Below, in pieces: positions 8,663 through 17,837 of a stretch of 64,000 nucleotides of DNA. The translations under genes and the position numbers were made by a program. Origin of the DNA: Aequorivita capsosiphonis DSM 23843 (GTDB lineage Bacteria; Bacteroidota; Bacteroidia; Flavobacteriales; Flavobacteriaceae); the NCBI RefSeq assembly GCF_000429125.1, contig NZ_AUBG01000016.1:62001-126000 (forward strand), in the 5' to 3' direction. Every line of letters starts with the position of its first letter. Position 1 is the stretch's first letter. The notes beneath the pieces are model-generated. The model saw only the letters and a list, made by a program, of their open reading frames with translations. It made no database searches and had not been told where the DNA came from.

Positions 8663-11215
8663 ATGAAAAATCTTAGACCCACCTTCAATCTTATTGCCTT
8701 TACATTTCTCTTTGTACTTGTTTGCTCAAGCTGCAAAAATAATTCTAAAGAAAAATCACTCGAAAAAGAAACAGGAAAAGTGGAATACCCTGGCGAGTGG
8801 ATGTACAACCAACGCGCCTACCCTAACAATTATATAAACAAGGATGCATATAAAGAGGCTATCGCGCAATCTAAACAAATTCTTGCAAATAGATCACCTG
8901 AAGTCGCTGGCGAATGGGCTTTTGTAGGTCCATTAAATACAGGGGGACGTATTACCGATGTGGCAATCGCACCAGATAGTGATGACCATCTTTATGTTGC
9001 TACTGCCACAGGAGGAATTTTTAGATCGTATGATCGTGGAGTCAATTGGACTCCAATTTTTGATGAAGTTTCCAAACCTTCCATTGGAGATATCGCAATT
9101 GCGCCTTCCAATCCGCAAATAATTTATGCGGGTACAGGTGAAGCTAACGGAAGCGCTACGGACGGAGCCTATTTTGGCGACGGAATATATAGAAGCGAAG
9201 ATGCTGGAGATACTTGGACGAATATCGGTTTGCCAGAAAGTAATCACATTGGTCGTATTGTAGTTGATCCCACAAACCCTGATCGCTTGTTTGTAGCCGC
9301 AACCGGGCAATTATATGGAGAAAATGTGGAACGAGGTATTTATAGAACTACGAATGCTGGAGCAGATTGGGAACAAGTACTTTTTGTAACCGATTCAACA
9401 GCCGCAATTGATGTGGCCATGAATGTTGCAAATACAGATATTATCTACGCTGCAATGTGGGAACGTACTCGCAAACCATGGGAACGTGATTACGGCGGAG
9501 TGTCATCTGCAATTCATCGTTCTATGGATGGTGGAACTACTTGGACTGAACTTGGAGCAGCCAATGGTCTTCCGGCACCAGATGCCCAAACGGGAAGAAT
9601 TGGTATCGCCGTTTCAGAATCGGAACCATCAACAGTATATGCTCGGTTTACAACCAATGAAATAACCAATGAATTCAACGGACTTTATAAATCTACTGAT
9701 AACGGTGATAATTGGACGCTTGTAACCTCTGCTGGAGCCCTGAGCGGAATAGACGCTAATTTTGGTTGGTACTTTGGAAATGTTCGCGTTAATCCAACAA
9801 ATTCCTCTGAAGTCTATATTATAGGTTTTGATATTGCAAAATCCACGAATAGTGGAAGTTCATGGCAAACATTGCCAGGAATGCATGTGGATCACCACGC
9901 TTTGGATTTTTCGAGAACCAATAGCAACTTTATGCTCTCTGGAAATGATGGTGGCGCATATATTTCAGATAACGGCGGAAGCAGTTGGACGAAGTTTTTA
10001 AACCTCCCTATAACTCAATTTTATAATATTGAAGTTGATTATCAGCATCCTGAAAGACTTTATGGTGGAACCCAAGATAACAACACCATACGCACAATTA
10101 CAGGTAGTCTAGATGATTGGAATTCTATTATTGGTGGGGATGGTTTCCACGTAAATGTAGACCCTATAGATAATAATTATGTTTACGCAGAATCACAATA
10201 TGGCAATCTACGCCGTTCAACCAATGGTGGGACAACTTTTCAAAATGGAACCAACGGAATTAATGGCAGTGATCGTGTAAATTGGAATACTCCGGTAATT
10301 CTTTCCCCTTTTAGTCCAGATAAAATGTTCTATGGAAGTAACAAATTATACACATCTACCAGAGCGGTTTCTTGGTCAGCAATTAGTCCGGACCTAACGG
10401 ATGGGCTGCACCCAAGTGGTTCTCTTGCTTTCGGAACACTTACGGCAATTGCGGCTTCATACAATAATCTCGATGTAATTTACACAGGAAGCGACGACGG
10501 CAATGTTAACGTAACTTTTGACGGAGGAGCAACTTGGACCGACGTAAGCGCAGGTTTGCCCGATCAATACATCACCTCTATCGCGATGGTACCTAATGAT
10601 GATTTAATTGCTTATGTAACTGTTTCCGGTTTTAAGTATCTGGATTATACGCCACGCGTTTTTAAAACTACCGATGGAGGACAAAACTGGGCGGATATCT
10701 CTTCCAATCTTCCAAATATTCCTGCAAACGACATTATTACTTATCCTGCAGAAAATATACTTTTCGTAGCAACAGATTTAAATGTTTGGTATTCCAACGA
10801 CGATGGTGCGAGTTGGACAATTTTAGGAAACAATCTTCCATTTACAGTAGTGATGGATTTAAAATTTCACGAACCTACTAAAACCCTTTATGCTGGAACT
10901 TTTGGAAGAGCCATGCATAGCTATGATGTAGGCGATATTTTAGACGTAAACGAAAATGAATTGGCTTCTAGTTCAATCAAGGTTTATCCAAATCCAGCAA
11001 CCTCAGAGTTTACGATTTCGCAAAGTTTTACGTCGGAAGGAACTGTTCAACTATACGATATGTCGGGAAAAAAAATAAAAGAATTGTTCCATGGAGATTT
11101 TGGAACAAATAAAAACATCAGCATAAAAACTGATGGCATCGCAAATGGATTCTATTTAATAAAGTTGAATCAGGGGAAGCAATCTATTACGAAGAAATTG
11201 ATCATTAAAAGATAA
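8663..11215 (+). CDS. Large Asp-box (BNR/VPS10-like) repeat protein with T9SS sorting domain
   Basis: An 850-residue exported protein. It carries at least eleven Asp-box motifs of the form S-x-D-x-G-x-x-W (for example SEDAGDTWTNI, SMDGGTTWTEL, TTDGGQNWADI), which build beta-propellers like those of sialidase-, VPS10- and Xgh74-like proteins. The last ~80 residues are a type A T9SS sorting domain: KVYPNPATSEF, a central QLYDMSGKKI strand and a basic end (KKLIIKR). The signal peptide ends VLVCSSC, which looks like a lipobox; that is unusual together with a T9SS domain. The catalytic role, if any, is unknown; it may bind glycans. Confidence 0.85.
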   Translation: MKNLRPTFNLIAFTFLFVLVCSSCKNNSKEKSLEKETGKVEYPGEWMYNQRAYPNNYINKDAYKEAIAQSKQILANRSPEVAGEWAFVGPLNTGGRITDVAIAPDSDDHLYVATATGGIFRSYDRGVNWTPIFDEVSKPSIGDIAIAPSNPQIIYAGTGEANGSATDGAYFGDGIYRSEDAGDTWTNIGLPESNHIGRIVVDPTNPDRLFVAATGQLYGENVERGIYRTTNAGADWEQVLFVTDSTAAIDVAMNVANTDIIYAAMWERTRKPWERDYGGVSSAIHRSMDGGTTWTELGAANGLPAPDAQTGRIGIAVSESEPSTVYARFTTNEITNEFNGLYKSTDNGDNWTLVTSAGALSGIDANFGWYFGNVRVNPTNSSEVYIIGFDIAKSTNSGSSWQTLPGMHVDHHALDFSRTNSNFMLSGNDGGAYISDNGGSSWTKFLNLPITQFYNIEVDYQHPERLYGGTQDNNTIRTITGSLDDWNSIIGGDGFHVNVDPIDNNYVYAESQYGNLRRSTNGGTTFQNGTNGINGSDRVNWNTPVILSPFSPDKMFYGSNKLYTSTRAVSWSAISPDLTDGLHPSGSLAFGTLTAIAASYNNLDVIYTGSDDGNVNVTFDGGATWTDVSAGLPDQYITSIAMVPNDDLIAYVTVSGFKYLDYTPRVFKTTDGGQNWADISSNLPNIPANDIITYPAENILFVATDLNVWYSNDDGASWTILGNNLPFTVVMDLKFHEPTKTLYAGTFGRAMHSYDVGDILDVNENELASSSIKVYPNPATSEFTISQSFTSEGTVQLYDMSGKKIKELFHGDFGTNKNISIKTDGIANGFYLIKLNQGKQSITKKLIIKR

Positions 11216-11396
11216 AACTTTTGAAATCATTTTTGAACGTACACTTCAACATCGTCCGGTTATAAGTCATATTAGTATCAGCAACAATGTCTAAATTATT
11301 TTTTTGTAAAAATTTTAAGAAGTAAGAAGTATTACATTCTTATATTAAAGGATTGCAACCAAATATCCTGTTTGCAAGTACAAAAAATAAATTTCT

Positions 11397-12371
11397 ATGA
11401 AAGCAATACATATTACAAAATCCGGAGGTCCCGAAGTATTACAGATGAAAGAGACTCCCCGTCCAAAACCACAAAAAAGTCAAGTTCTAATAAAAGTAAA
11501 AGCAGCGGGTGTTAACCGCAGCGATGTGGTGACTCGTAAAAACACGAATACCTACGGCAAAAATTCTGAAGAAACAATAATACCAGGTTTGGAGGTTTCT
11601 GGGGAAATTATAGAAATTGGAGAAACCGTCACAGATAAAAAAATCGGCGATAAAGTCTGTGCACTTATCGCAAGTGGTGGGTATGCTGAATATGTTGCAG
11701 TAGAAAGTTCCCACTGTCTCCCTATACCAGAAGGAATAAGCCTTACAGACGCCGCTGCCATTCCTGAAACCGTATTTACTGTTTGGTTCAACGTATTTAA
11801 ATTAGGAAAACTTCAACCTGATGAAAAATTATTAATTCACGGTGGAACAAGCGGAATTGGAACTATGGGACTACAAATGGCCAAAGCTTTGGGTTCCACT
11901 ATCTACACTACCGTTGGTACCGATAAAAAAGTTGATTTTCTGAATAAAATGAATCTTGGCAAAGTAATAAACTATAAAAAAGAGGCCTTTGAAGATGTTT
12001 TTAAAGGTGAGAAAATCGATGTTATTCTGGATATGGTCGGCGGAGATTACACCCAAAAGAATCTCGAAATTCTTAATAAAAAAGGTCGCTTGATCAACAT
12101 TAATGGAATGAAAAGTAATGATGTGAATATAAATCTACGGACCATTATGAGCAAAAACCTCATCTTGACGGGAAGCTTTTTAAAGCCACAATCTGCCGAA
12201 ATAAAAACCGAAATCGCCGAGGAAGTTGAAAAAAATATTTGGCCACTTTTTAATTCTAAAAAAATACAACCTGTTATTTATAAAACATTTCCCTTAGCGC
12301 AAGCTTCCGAAGCTCATCAGCTTATGGAAAGCAGTGAACATATTGGTAAGATTCTATTAACCATGGACTAA
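11397..12371 (+). CDS. NAD(P)H:quinone oxidoreductase, MDR superfamily (PIG3-like)
   Basis: A 324-residue medium-chain reductase without zinc ligands. The N-terminal GroES-like part begins MKAIHITKSGGPEVLQ and contains AAGVNRSDVVTR; the Rossmann part has HGGTSGIGTMGLQMAKALG around residue 145. This is the quinone oxidoreductase/PIG3 group, which uses NADPH to reduce quinones or enones. It is a single gene, preceded by 181 bases without a terminator that I can see and convergent with the lipoprotein gene at 12488. Confidence 0.9.
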   Translation: MKAIHITKSGGPEVLQMKETPRPKPQKSQVLIKVKAAGVNRSDVVTRKNTNTYGKNSEETIIPGLEVSGEIIEIGETVTDKKIGDKVCALIASGGYAEYVAVESSHCLPIPEGISLTDAAAIPETVFTVWFNVFKLGKLQPDEKLLIHGGTSGIGTMGLQMAKALGSTIYTTVGTDKKVDFLNKMNLGKVINYKKEAFEDVFKGEKIDVILDMVGGDYTQKNLEILNKKGRLININGMKSNDVNINLRTIMSKNLILTGSFLKPQSAEIKTEIAEEVEKNIWPLFNSKKIQPVIYKTFPLAQASEAHQLMESSEHIGKILLTMD

Positions 12372-12390
12372 TTCTAAAAATCTATCCAAA

Positions 12391-12443
12391 CAAAAAATCT
12401 GGCATTCTATTCTTCCAAATTTGGGATGGAATAAAATGCCAGA
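12391..12443 (-). terminator. Intrinsic terminator of the ettA operon
   Basis: Stem TCTGGCATT / AATGCCAGA, extended by TATTC/GAATA after one mismatch, with six A on the left that become a T-run on the minus strand. On the + strand the T-run is poor, so it mainly serves the minus-strand genes. Confidence 0.75.
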
Positions 12444-12487
12444 TATACTTTTAAGCGAAAAACAAGCGCTTAGATAAGTGCGACTTC

Positions 12488-12931
12488 TTACTGTTTTTCA
12501 CAAACCACGCCCCAAATAGGCAATGCAGTTTTAGAAGTATTAATTTTCACATTCTCTTTATCAATCACCTTAAAATGCGCTGCGTCTCCAAAGTTTTTAT
12601 CAAAAATAGAAGCCAAAGAAAACTTGGGATCCTTAAAGTTTAGCGTTTTCCAACTTCCATCAGATGTATATGTCCCCTTCTCTGAAATTACAGCAGGTTT
12701 CTCGTCGGTATCGGGCTGTGGAATGCTCTGAAAATCGAATTTAAACGTATCATTTTCATAAAGCTGTAATGAAATTGAAGCAACTCCATTACCTAAGCTT
12801 TTATATGAAACAGTCTCAATTTTCCCTAAAACAACTTCTTTGGATTCTTTGGACGTTTTCACCGCAGTTTTTTTACTTCCGCAAGAAGAAACACCAATTA
12901 CCAAGGCAATTAAAACAATGTTTTTCCACAT
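12488..12931 (-). CDS. Lipoprotein of unknown function
   Basis: A 147-residue protein with a lipoprotein signal (VIGVSSC, Cys17) and a beta-rich soluble domain with a GTYTSDGSWKTL stretch resembling META/lipocalin-like small lipoproteins; this likeness is weak. It begins 3 bases after the ettA stop and shares its terminator, so it is the second gene of the ettA operon. No functional link to translation is evident. Confidence 0.75.
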   Translation of the reverse strand: MWKNIVLIALVIGVSSCGSKKTAVKTSKESKEVVLGKIETVSYKSLGNGVASISLQLYENDTFKFDFQSIPQPDTDEKPAVISEKGTYTSDGSWKTLNFKDPKFSLASIFDKNFGDAAHFKVIDKENVKINTSKTALPIWGVVCEKQ

Positions 12932-12934
12932 AGC

Positions 12935-14626
12935 TTATCGTATCAATTTTTTGTATTTGATTCGTTTTGGCATCAAGTCGCCACCCAAACGTTTCTTTTT
13001 ATTTTCTTCGTAATCAGTAAATCCGCCTTCAAAATAATAGACTTCACTATTCCCTTCAAAAGCGAGAATGTGCGTACAAACCCGATCCAAAAACCAACGG
13101 TCGTGACTAATAACAACAGCACAACCTGCAAAGTTTTCTAAACCTTCTTCCAAGGCTCGCAGTGTGTTTACGTCCAAATCGTTTGTTGGCTCATCCAGTA
13201 GAAGTACGTTTCCTTCTTCTTTTAAGGTCATCGCCAAATGAAGTCTGTTTCGCTCTCCACCGGAAAGCATAGAAACCTTTTTATTCTGCTCGCTTCCACT
13301 AAAATTAAACCTACTTAAATACGCTCGAGAATTCACTTGTCTGCCGCCCATCATAATAAGTTCTTGGCTGTCGCTAAAATTTTCCCAAATTGTTTTGTCT
13401 GGATTTATATTGGAGTGCGCTTGATCTACATAGGCTATCTGCGCAGTTTCACCTACTTCAAAAGTACCCTTATCTGGCTCCTCTTCCCCCATAATCATTT
13501 TGAAAATGGTTGTTTTACCAGCACCGTTTGGTCCGATAATTCCCACAATTCCCGCTTGTGGTAATTTAAAATTCAAATCTTCATAAAGCAGTTTATCGCC
13601 AAATGCTTTTGACACATTCTTTGCATCAATTACATTGGTTCCCAAACGAGGACCGTTTGGAATGTATATCTCCAGCTTTTCGTCCAACTGTTTTTGGTCT
13701 TGGCTCAACAATTTGTCATAATTCTGCAAACGCGCTTTTTGTTTTGTTTGTCGGCCTTTGGCTCCTTGACGAACCCACTCCAACTCACGTTCCAAAGTTT
13801 TTTGATGCTTACCAGCTTGTTTGGATTCCTGAGCCATTCGTTTTGACTTTTGATCTAACCAAGAAGAGTAATTTCCTTTCCATGGAATTCCTTCGCCTCT
13901 ATCCAATTCCAATATCCAACCCGCTACGTTATCCAAGAAATAACGGTCGTGCGTTACGGCGATTACCGTTCCCTTGTATTCCGCTAAGTGATGTTCCAAC
14001 CAATGAACGCTTTCAGCATCCAAGTGGTTTGTTGGCTCATCCAGCAATAAAATATCTGGTTCTTTTAATAAGAGACGGCAAAGCGCAACGCGTCTTTTTT
14101 CACCTCCGGAAAGAACACCTATAAGTTTATCGGGATCTGGAGTGCGAAGGGCATCCATTGCGATTTCCAGTTTTGTGTCGAGTTCCCAAGCATTGGTTGC
14201 ATCAATTTTATCTTGAAGCTTTGCTTGTTTGTCCATCAGTTCGTCCATCTTTGCCGCGTTTTCATAAACTTCTGGCAGGCCGAACATATCGTTTATTTTG
14301 TTGTATTCGTCCAGAACATCAACTACTTCCTGTACGCCTTCTTTTACTACTTCCAAAACGGTTTTGGTCTCGTCAAGTTTAGGCTCTTGCTCTAGATAGC
14401 CAACGGTATATCCAGGTGCAAAAACCACATCACCTTGATAGTTTTTTTCTTCCCCTGCAATGATTCGCAGCAAAGTGGATTTACCACTTCCGTTAAGACC
14501 AAGAATACCAATCTTGGCACCGTAGAAAAAGCTTAAGTATATATTTTTAAGTACTGGCGTCTGGGCATTTTGGTAGGTTTTGGTCAACCCAGACATTGAG
14601 AAAATTACTTTTTTATCGTCAGACAT
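12935..14626 (-). CDS. ettA: Energy-dependent translational throttle protein EttA (ABC-F)
   Basis: A 563-residue cytoplasmic ABC-F protein with two ATP-binding domains and no membrane part. First Walker A LGLNGSGKST near residue 40 and signature LSGGEKRRV; second Walker A IGPNGAGKTT near 355 and signature LSGGERNRL. The linker between them is the ABC-F P-site tRNA interaction motif region, rich in Lys, Arg and Gln. EttA binds the ribosomal E site and gates the first peptide bond according to ATP/ADP level. Length and overall sequence fit EttA rather than other ABC-F types. The start ATG is 36 bases beyond the four-helix-bundle stop. Confidence 0.94.
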   Translation of the reverse strand: MSDDKKVIFSMSGLTKTYQNAQTPVLKNIYLSFFYGAKIGILGLNGSGKSTLLRIIAGEEKNYQGDVVFAPGYTVGYLEQEPKLDETKTVLEVVKEGVQEVVDVLDEYNKINDMFGLPEVYENAAKMDELMDKQAKLQDKIDATNAWELDTKLEIAMDALRTPDPDKLIGVLSGGEKRRVALCRLLLKEPDILLLDEPTNHLDAESVHWLEHHLAEYKGTVIAVTHDRYFLDNVAGWILELDRGEGIPWKGNYSSWLDQKSKRMAQESKQAGKHQKTLERELEWVRQGAKGRQTKQKARLQNYDKLLSQDQKQLDEKLEIYIPNGPRLGTNVIDAKNVSKAFGDKLLYEDLNFKLPQAGIVGIIGPNGAGKTTIFKMIMGEEEPDKGTFEVGETAQIAYVDQAHSNINPDKTIWENFSDSQELIMMGGRQVNSRAYLSRFNFSGSEQNKKVSMLSGGERNRLHLAMTLKEEGNVLLLDEPTNDLDVNTLRALEEGLENFAGCAVVISHDRWFLDRVCTHILAFEGNSEVYYFEGGFTDYEENKKKRLGGDLMPKRIKYKKLIR

Positions 14627-14628
14627 AA

Positions 14629-14655
14629 ATGTTTATGGTTTATGGTTTGTTGTTG
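14629..14655. repeat. GTTTATGG word repeat, left flank of the four-helix gene
   Basis: Two copies of GTTTATGG-type words (ATGTTTATGGTTTATGGTTTG). A similar word string lies at 15091-15116 in opposite orientation, so the pair frames the gene 14663-15058. Confidence 0.5.
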
Positions 14656-14662
14656 TTCGAAT

Positions 14663-15058
14663 TTAATCTTTCTTGAATTTTTGGCCTTTTATATCAGAAT
14701 TCTTTAGGTAATACATAAAAGCCCCAATTTTATTTTTTTCTAATTCACACATTTTAGTGAGTTCGTTGAATTGTTCTTCTGTTATTAGTTTTTTATCGAA
14801 TGCTCGATAAGTTTGAGATTTAAGTTCAGAAACAGAGCCTTTTGAATAACTGAGAAAATTAACAAATTCTCTATTACCATCTCTATCGAAACCTTCCGCA
14901 ATGTTATCCATTACTGAACCTGAACTCCCTTCCATTTGATTTCTAAGTCTGTAATTCTTACCAATTCCAGTGGTTTGAAATAAGTCTTCAACAAATTTGC
15001 AAATGACTCTTGCGTTCTTCCAAACCTCTAAATCTTCGAATCTTTCTATTCTTGCCAT
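14663..15058 (-). CDS. Four-helix bundle protein (S23/IVS family)
   Basis: A 131-residue helical protein with the family hallmarks: the opening RFEDLEVWKNAR, the central MDNIAEGFDRDGNREFVNFL and SKGSVSELKSQ. These proteins are encoded either within intervening sequences of 23S rRNA genes or alone; here it stands alone, with no rRNA nearby. The molecular role is unsettled. The gene is framed by short words in inverted orientation (14629-14655 and 15091-15116), which hints at arrival as a small unit. Confidence 0.88.
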   Translation of the reverse strand: MARIERFEDLEVWKNARVICKFVEDLFQTTGIGKNYRLRNQMEGSSGSVMDNIAEGFDRDGNREFVNFLSYSKGSVSELKSQTYRAFDKKLITEEQFNELTKMCELEKNKIGAFMYYLKNSDIKGQKFKKD

Positions 15059-15090
15059 AATAAAAAATTATAGTAAATATCAAATCACTT

Positions 15091-15116
15091 CAACCATAAA
15101 CTCCAAACCACAAACC
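15091..15116. repeat. GTTTATGG word repeat, right flank, inverted
   Basis: Reads CAACCATAAACTCCAAACC on the + strand, that is GGTTTGGAGTTTATGGTTG on the minus strand, inverted relative to the string at 14629-14655. Confidence 0.5.
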
Positions 15117-15125
15117 TTCAACTTT

Positions 15126-15602
15126 TCAATGCAGATTCAACAATCTCATTAGAATCAACATCTGCCCTGTGTGATATGCTGTGTGCTCAATTAAAAGTGT
15201 TACTTCACGTAGTAAAGTTTGTTCATCTTTTCCATTCTTAACCGGCTTAGTTAGTTTGTTTTCTTTATTTAATAAAAAGGTCTTTATCCGTTCCCGATCT
15301 GTTAAATATTCGGCATTCAATGTTTCCCACTCTTCTTCATTCCGACATATTTTTTCCTTTGGCCAATAATAATCTGGCCATTTAGGTTCTGTATAATCGT
15401 CTGAGCAAGTGAATTTCACTATATCCTTCTGAGTAAAGACAATATGAAAAAATAATTCATAAAGCGAATAAGGCAAGTTGTCCGGCCGCGTATTGATGTC
15501 TTCAAAAGAAATTTTCTTCAACATTTCAGTCAGGGGCATAAAAGCTTCACCACCTTCCAGAGGTTTCACAAGTTGTTCCCGTATAAATTTTTCTTCAGAC
15601 AT
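15126..15602 (-). CDS. DinB family protein
   Basis: Start chosen at the ATG at 15602 (158 residues, opening MSEEKFIREQ); an ATG at 15620 and a TTG at 15626 would add 6-8 residues. The four-helix DinB/YfiT-like fold is recognised from FFHIVFTQKDI in the first half and EHTAYHTGQ near the C-terminus, whose histidines form the metal triad. Family members act as thiol-dependent transferases or have unknown roles. In a bacillithiol-using organism a bacillithiol transferase role is possible, but nothing in the context shows it. Confidence 0.82.
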   Translation of the reverse strand: MSEEKFIREQLVKPLEGGEAFMPLTEMLKKISFEDINTRPDNLPYSLYELFFHIVFTQKDIVKFTCSDDYTEPKWPDYYWPKEKICRNEEEWETLNAEYLTDRERIKTFLLNKENKLTKPVKNGKDEQTLLREVTLLIEHTAYHTGQMLILMRLLNLH

Positions 15603-15656
15603 AAATTTTTGATGATTCATTTGCAAGATTACCCTTCTCCTTCGGGAGCTAAAGGG

Positions 15657-15839
15657 CTAAACCCTTCCTTTCAACGCATTAAAGACCCAAGCAATGGCAA
15701 AGAAACCAATTCCCACCGTGGCAAAACCCCAGCCAGCAACATCGTCATAGCGGAAAGCCCCGAGGGCGATCAAAATACAGCCCATTACAATCATTATAAA
15801 AGTGGCCCAGGCCAATACCGTATTTTTGTTCATTCCCAT
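15657..15839 (-). CDS. CAL67264-family small membrane protein
   Basis: A 60-residue protein with two transmembrane segments (about residues 7-27 and 36-55) and the conserved strings NTVLAWATFIMI and GWGFATVGIGFFAIAWVFNALKGRV-like end. I recognise it as the family named after CAL67264 from Gramella, confined to Flavobacteriia and of unknown function. It is divergent from the carboxylase gene at 16044. Confidence 0.85.
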   Translation of the reverse strand: MGMNKNTVLAWATFIMIVMGCILIALGAFRYDDVAGWGFATVGIGFFAIAWVFNALKGRV

Positions 15840-16043
15840 AGTTTATTTTTTGGTTGTTTTATTTATGCCGCAAATGTAAGGGCAAAAACAAATATCGGCA
15901 ATATATAGTAGAATTTCGTTAACAAAATGTCATAGTTGAAAAAGAATAGCAAAAAAAGAATGTAGATCAAAGGCAGATTTAGCCAAAGTTTATAGAAGCA
16001 GATTATTTGCATTTCGTATTTTAGCGGAAACAATATAATTTCG

Positions 16044-17687
16044 ATGGATTTAGACTTCAACAAAAACGAAGACCACAATAAACTTTTAGTTTCAGACTTG
16101 CGAAACAGGCTGGCCAAAGTAAAACTTGGCGGCGGTCAAAAAAGAATAGATAAACAACATTCACAAGGCAAACTCACAGCTCGCGAACGTATTGACTACC
16201 TTCTCGACCCAAAAAAACCGAGTATTGAAATTGGCGCTTTTGCGGGGGATGGCATGTACGAAGAACACGGCGGAGCCCCAGGTGGTGGCGTAGTTGTAAA
16301 AATTGGTTACGTAAAAGGAAAACAGTGTATCGTGGTTGCGAATGACGCCACGGTGAAAGCCGGCGCCTGGTTCCCAATTACTGCGAAAAAGAACCTTCGC
16401 GCGCAGGAAATCTCCATTGAAAACCGCTTGCCTATTATCTATTTAGTTGATAGCGCAGGAGTTTATCTGCCTATGCAGGATGAAATTTTTCCCGATAAGG
16501 AACACTTCGGAAGAATTTTTAGAAATAATGCCGTAATGAGCAGCATGGGAATCACCCAAATTGCAGCCGTTATGGGCAGTTGTGTTGCCGGTGGCGCATA
16601 TCTTCCTATTATGAGCGACGAAGCACTTATTGTTGATAAAACCGGAAGTATATTTCTTGCCGGAAGTTATTTGGTGAAAGCCGCCATTGGTGAATCCATT
16701 GACAACGAAACCCTAGGCGGCGCTACAACTCACTCGGAAGTGAGCGGCGTAACAGATTACAAAGCTAAGGACGACAAAGATGCCTTAGATAAAATAAAAA
16801 ATATCTTTTCCAAAATCGGCGATTTTGACAAAGCAGGCTATAATCGTGAAAAGGCTATAAAACCGAAGGAAAAGCAAGAAGATATTTATGGATTGATCCC
16901 CAAATCTCGCGCGGAGCAATATGATATGCGTGAAATCATAAAACGTATTGTGGACGACAGCGATTTTGAGGAATACAAAGAAGGTTACGGGCAAACTATT
17001 CTTACAGGCTATGCTCGTATCGATGGATGGGCAGTTGGAATTGTCGCGAATCAACGCAAGTTAGTCAAGACTACAAAAGCAAAAACGAAACCCAGCGAAA
17101 TGCAGTTTGGAGGCGTAATCTACAGCGATAGTGCCGATAAAGCCACACGGTTTATAGCTAATTGTAACCAAAAGAAAATCCCATTGGTGTTTTTACAAGA
17201 TGTTACTGGCTTTATGGTGGGTAGTAAAAGTGAACATGGTGGCATAATTAAAGACGGCGCCAAAATGGTAAATGCCGTTAGTAATAGCGTTGTTCCAAAG
17301 TTCACAATTATAATAGGAAACAGTTACGGCGCAGGTAATTACGCCATGTGCGGAAAAGCCTATGATCCTCGATTGATTGTAGCTTGGCCAAGTGCAGAGC
17401 TGGCAGTAATGAGCGGAAATAGTGCCGCAAAGGTTTTACTACAAATAGAAACGGCTTCGCTAAAAAAGCAAGGCAAAGAAATTACCGAAGAAGAACAAAC
17501 CGAACTTTATGACAAAATAAAAGCGCGCTATGACGAACAGATCTCGCCTTATTACGCAGCTTCTAGAATTTGGACCGATGCAGTAATAGATCCATTGGAC
17601 ACACGAAAATGGATTTCAATGGGAATAGAGGCCGCCAATCATGCGCCAATTGAAAAAGCCTTTAATATGGGCGTTCTTCAGGTTTAA
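16044..17687 (+). CDS. Acyl-CoA carboxylase beta (carboxyltransferase) subunit
   Basis: A 547-residue crotonase-fold carboxyltransferase with the two-domain layout of methylcrotonyl/propionyl-CoA carboxylases: the N-terminal half has HGGAPGGGVVVKIGYVKGK, VDSAGVYLPMQ and GSCVAGGAYLP, the C-terminal half FLQDVTGFMVG, GNSYGAGNYAMCG and AWPSAELAVMSG. It moves CO2 from biotin to an acyl-CoA. The LPMQDEIFPD string is closest to methylcrotonyl-CoA carboxylase-type subunits, which would fit leucine breakdown, but the biotin-bearing alpha subunit is not in the window, so the substrate stays open. Confidence 0.92.
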   Translation: MDLDFNKNEDHNKLLVSDLRNRLAKVKLGGGQKRIDKQHSQGKLTARERIDYLLDPKKPSIEIGAFAGDGMYEEHGGAPGGGVVVKIGYVKGKQCIVVANDATVKAGAWFPITAKKNLRAQEISIENRLPIIYLVDSAGVYLPMQDEIFPDKEHFGRIFRNNAVMSSMGITQIAAVMGSCVAGGAYLPIMSDEALIVDKTGSIFLAGSYLVKAAIGESIDNETLGGATTHSEVSGVTDYKAKDDKDALDKIKNIFSKIGDFDKAGYNREKAIKPKEKQEDIYGLIPKSRAEQYDMREIIKRIVDDSDFEEYKEGYGQTILTGYARIDGWAVGIVANQRKLVKTTKAKTKPSEMQFGGVIYSDSADKATRFIANCNQKKIPLVFLQDVTGFMVGSKSEHGGIIKDGAKMVNAVSNSVVPKFTIIIGNSYGAGNYAMCGKAYDPRLIVAWPSAELAVMSGNSAAKVLLQIETASLKKQGKEITEEEQTELYDKIKARYDEQISPYYAASRIWTDAVIDPLDTRKWISMGIEAANHAPIEKAFNMGVLQV

Positions 17688-17762
17688 ATTATTGTTTATT
17701 TTTATTGATATTTTTTATTGGATATTCCTGAAATACACGGTTATTATACACTAAATTGACAT

Positions 17763-17813
17763 AAGATAAAACCTTTCTATTGAAAAAACGATAGAATGGT
17801 TTTATCTTTTTAA
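17763..17813 (+). terminator. Intrinsic terminator of the carboxylase gene
   Basis: Stem AAGATAAAACC-T-TTCTAT / ATAGAA-T-GGTTTTATCTT with one T:T mismatch and loop TGAAAAAACG, followed by a T-run. It ends the carboxylase transcript and lies 25 bases upstream of the Coa1-like gene. Confidence 0.85.
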
Positions 17814-17837
17814 TTTTACTGTAACCAAGATAAAGTA

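Noticed and set aside
13603..14124. 173-codon open frame on the + strand opposite ettA
   Set aside because: It lies wholly inside ettA on the opposite strand; ettA has complete motifs, and the shadow has no recognisable protein features.
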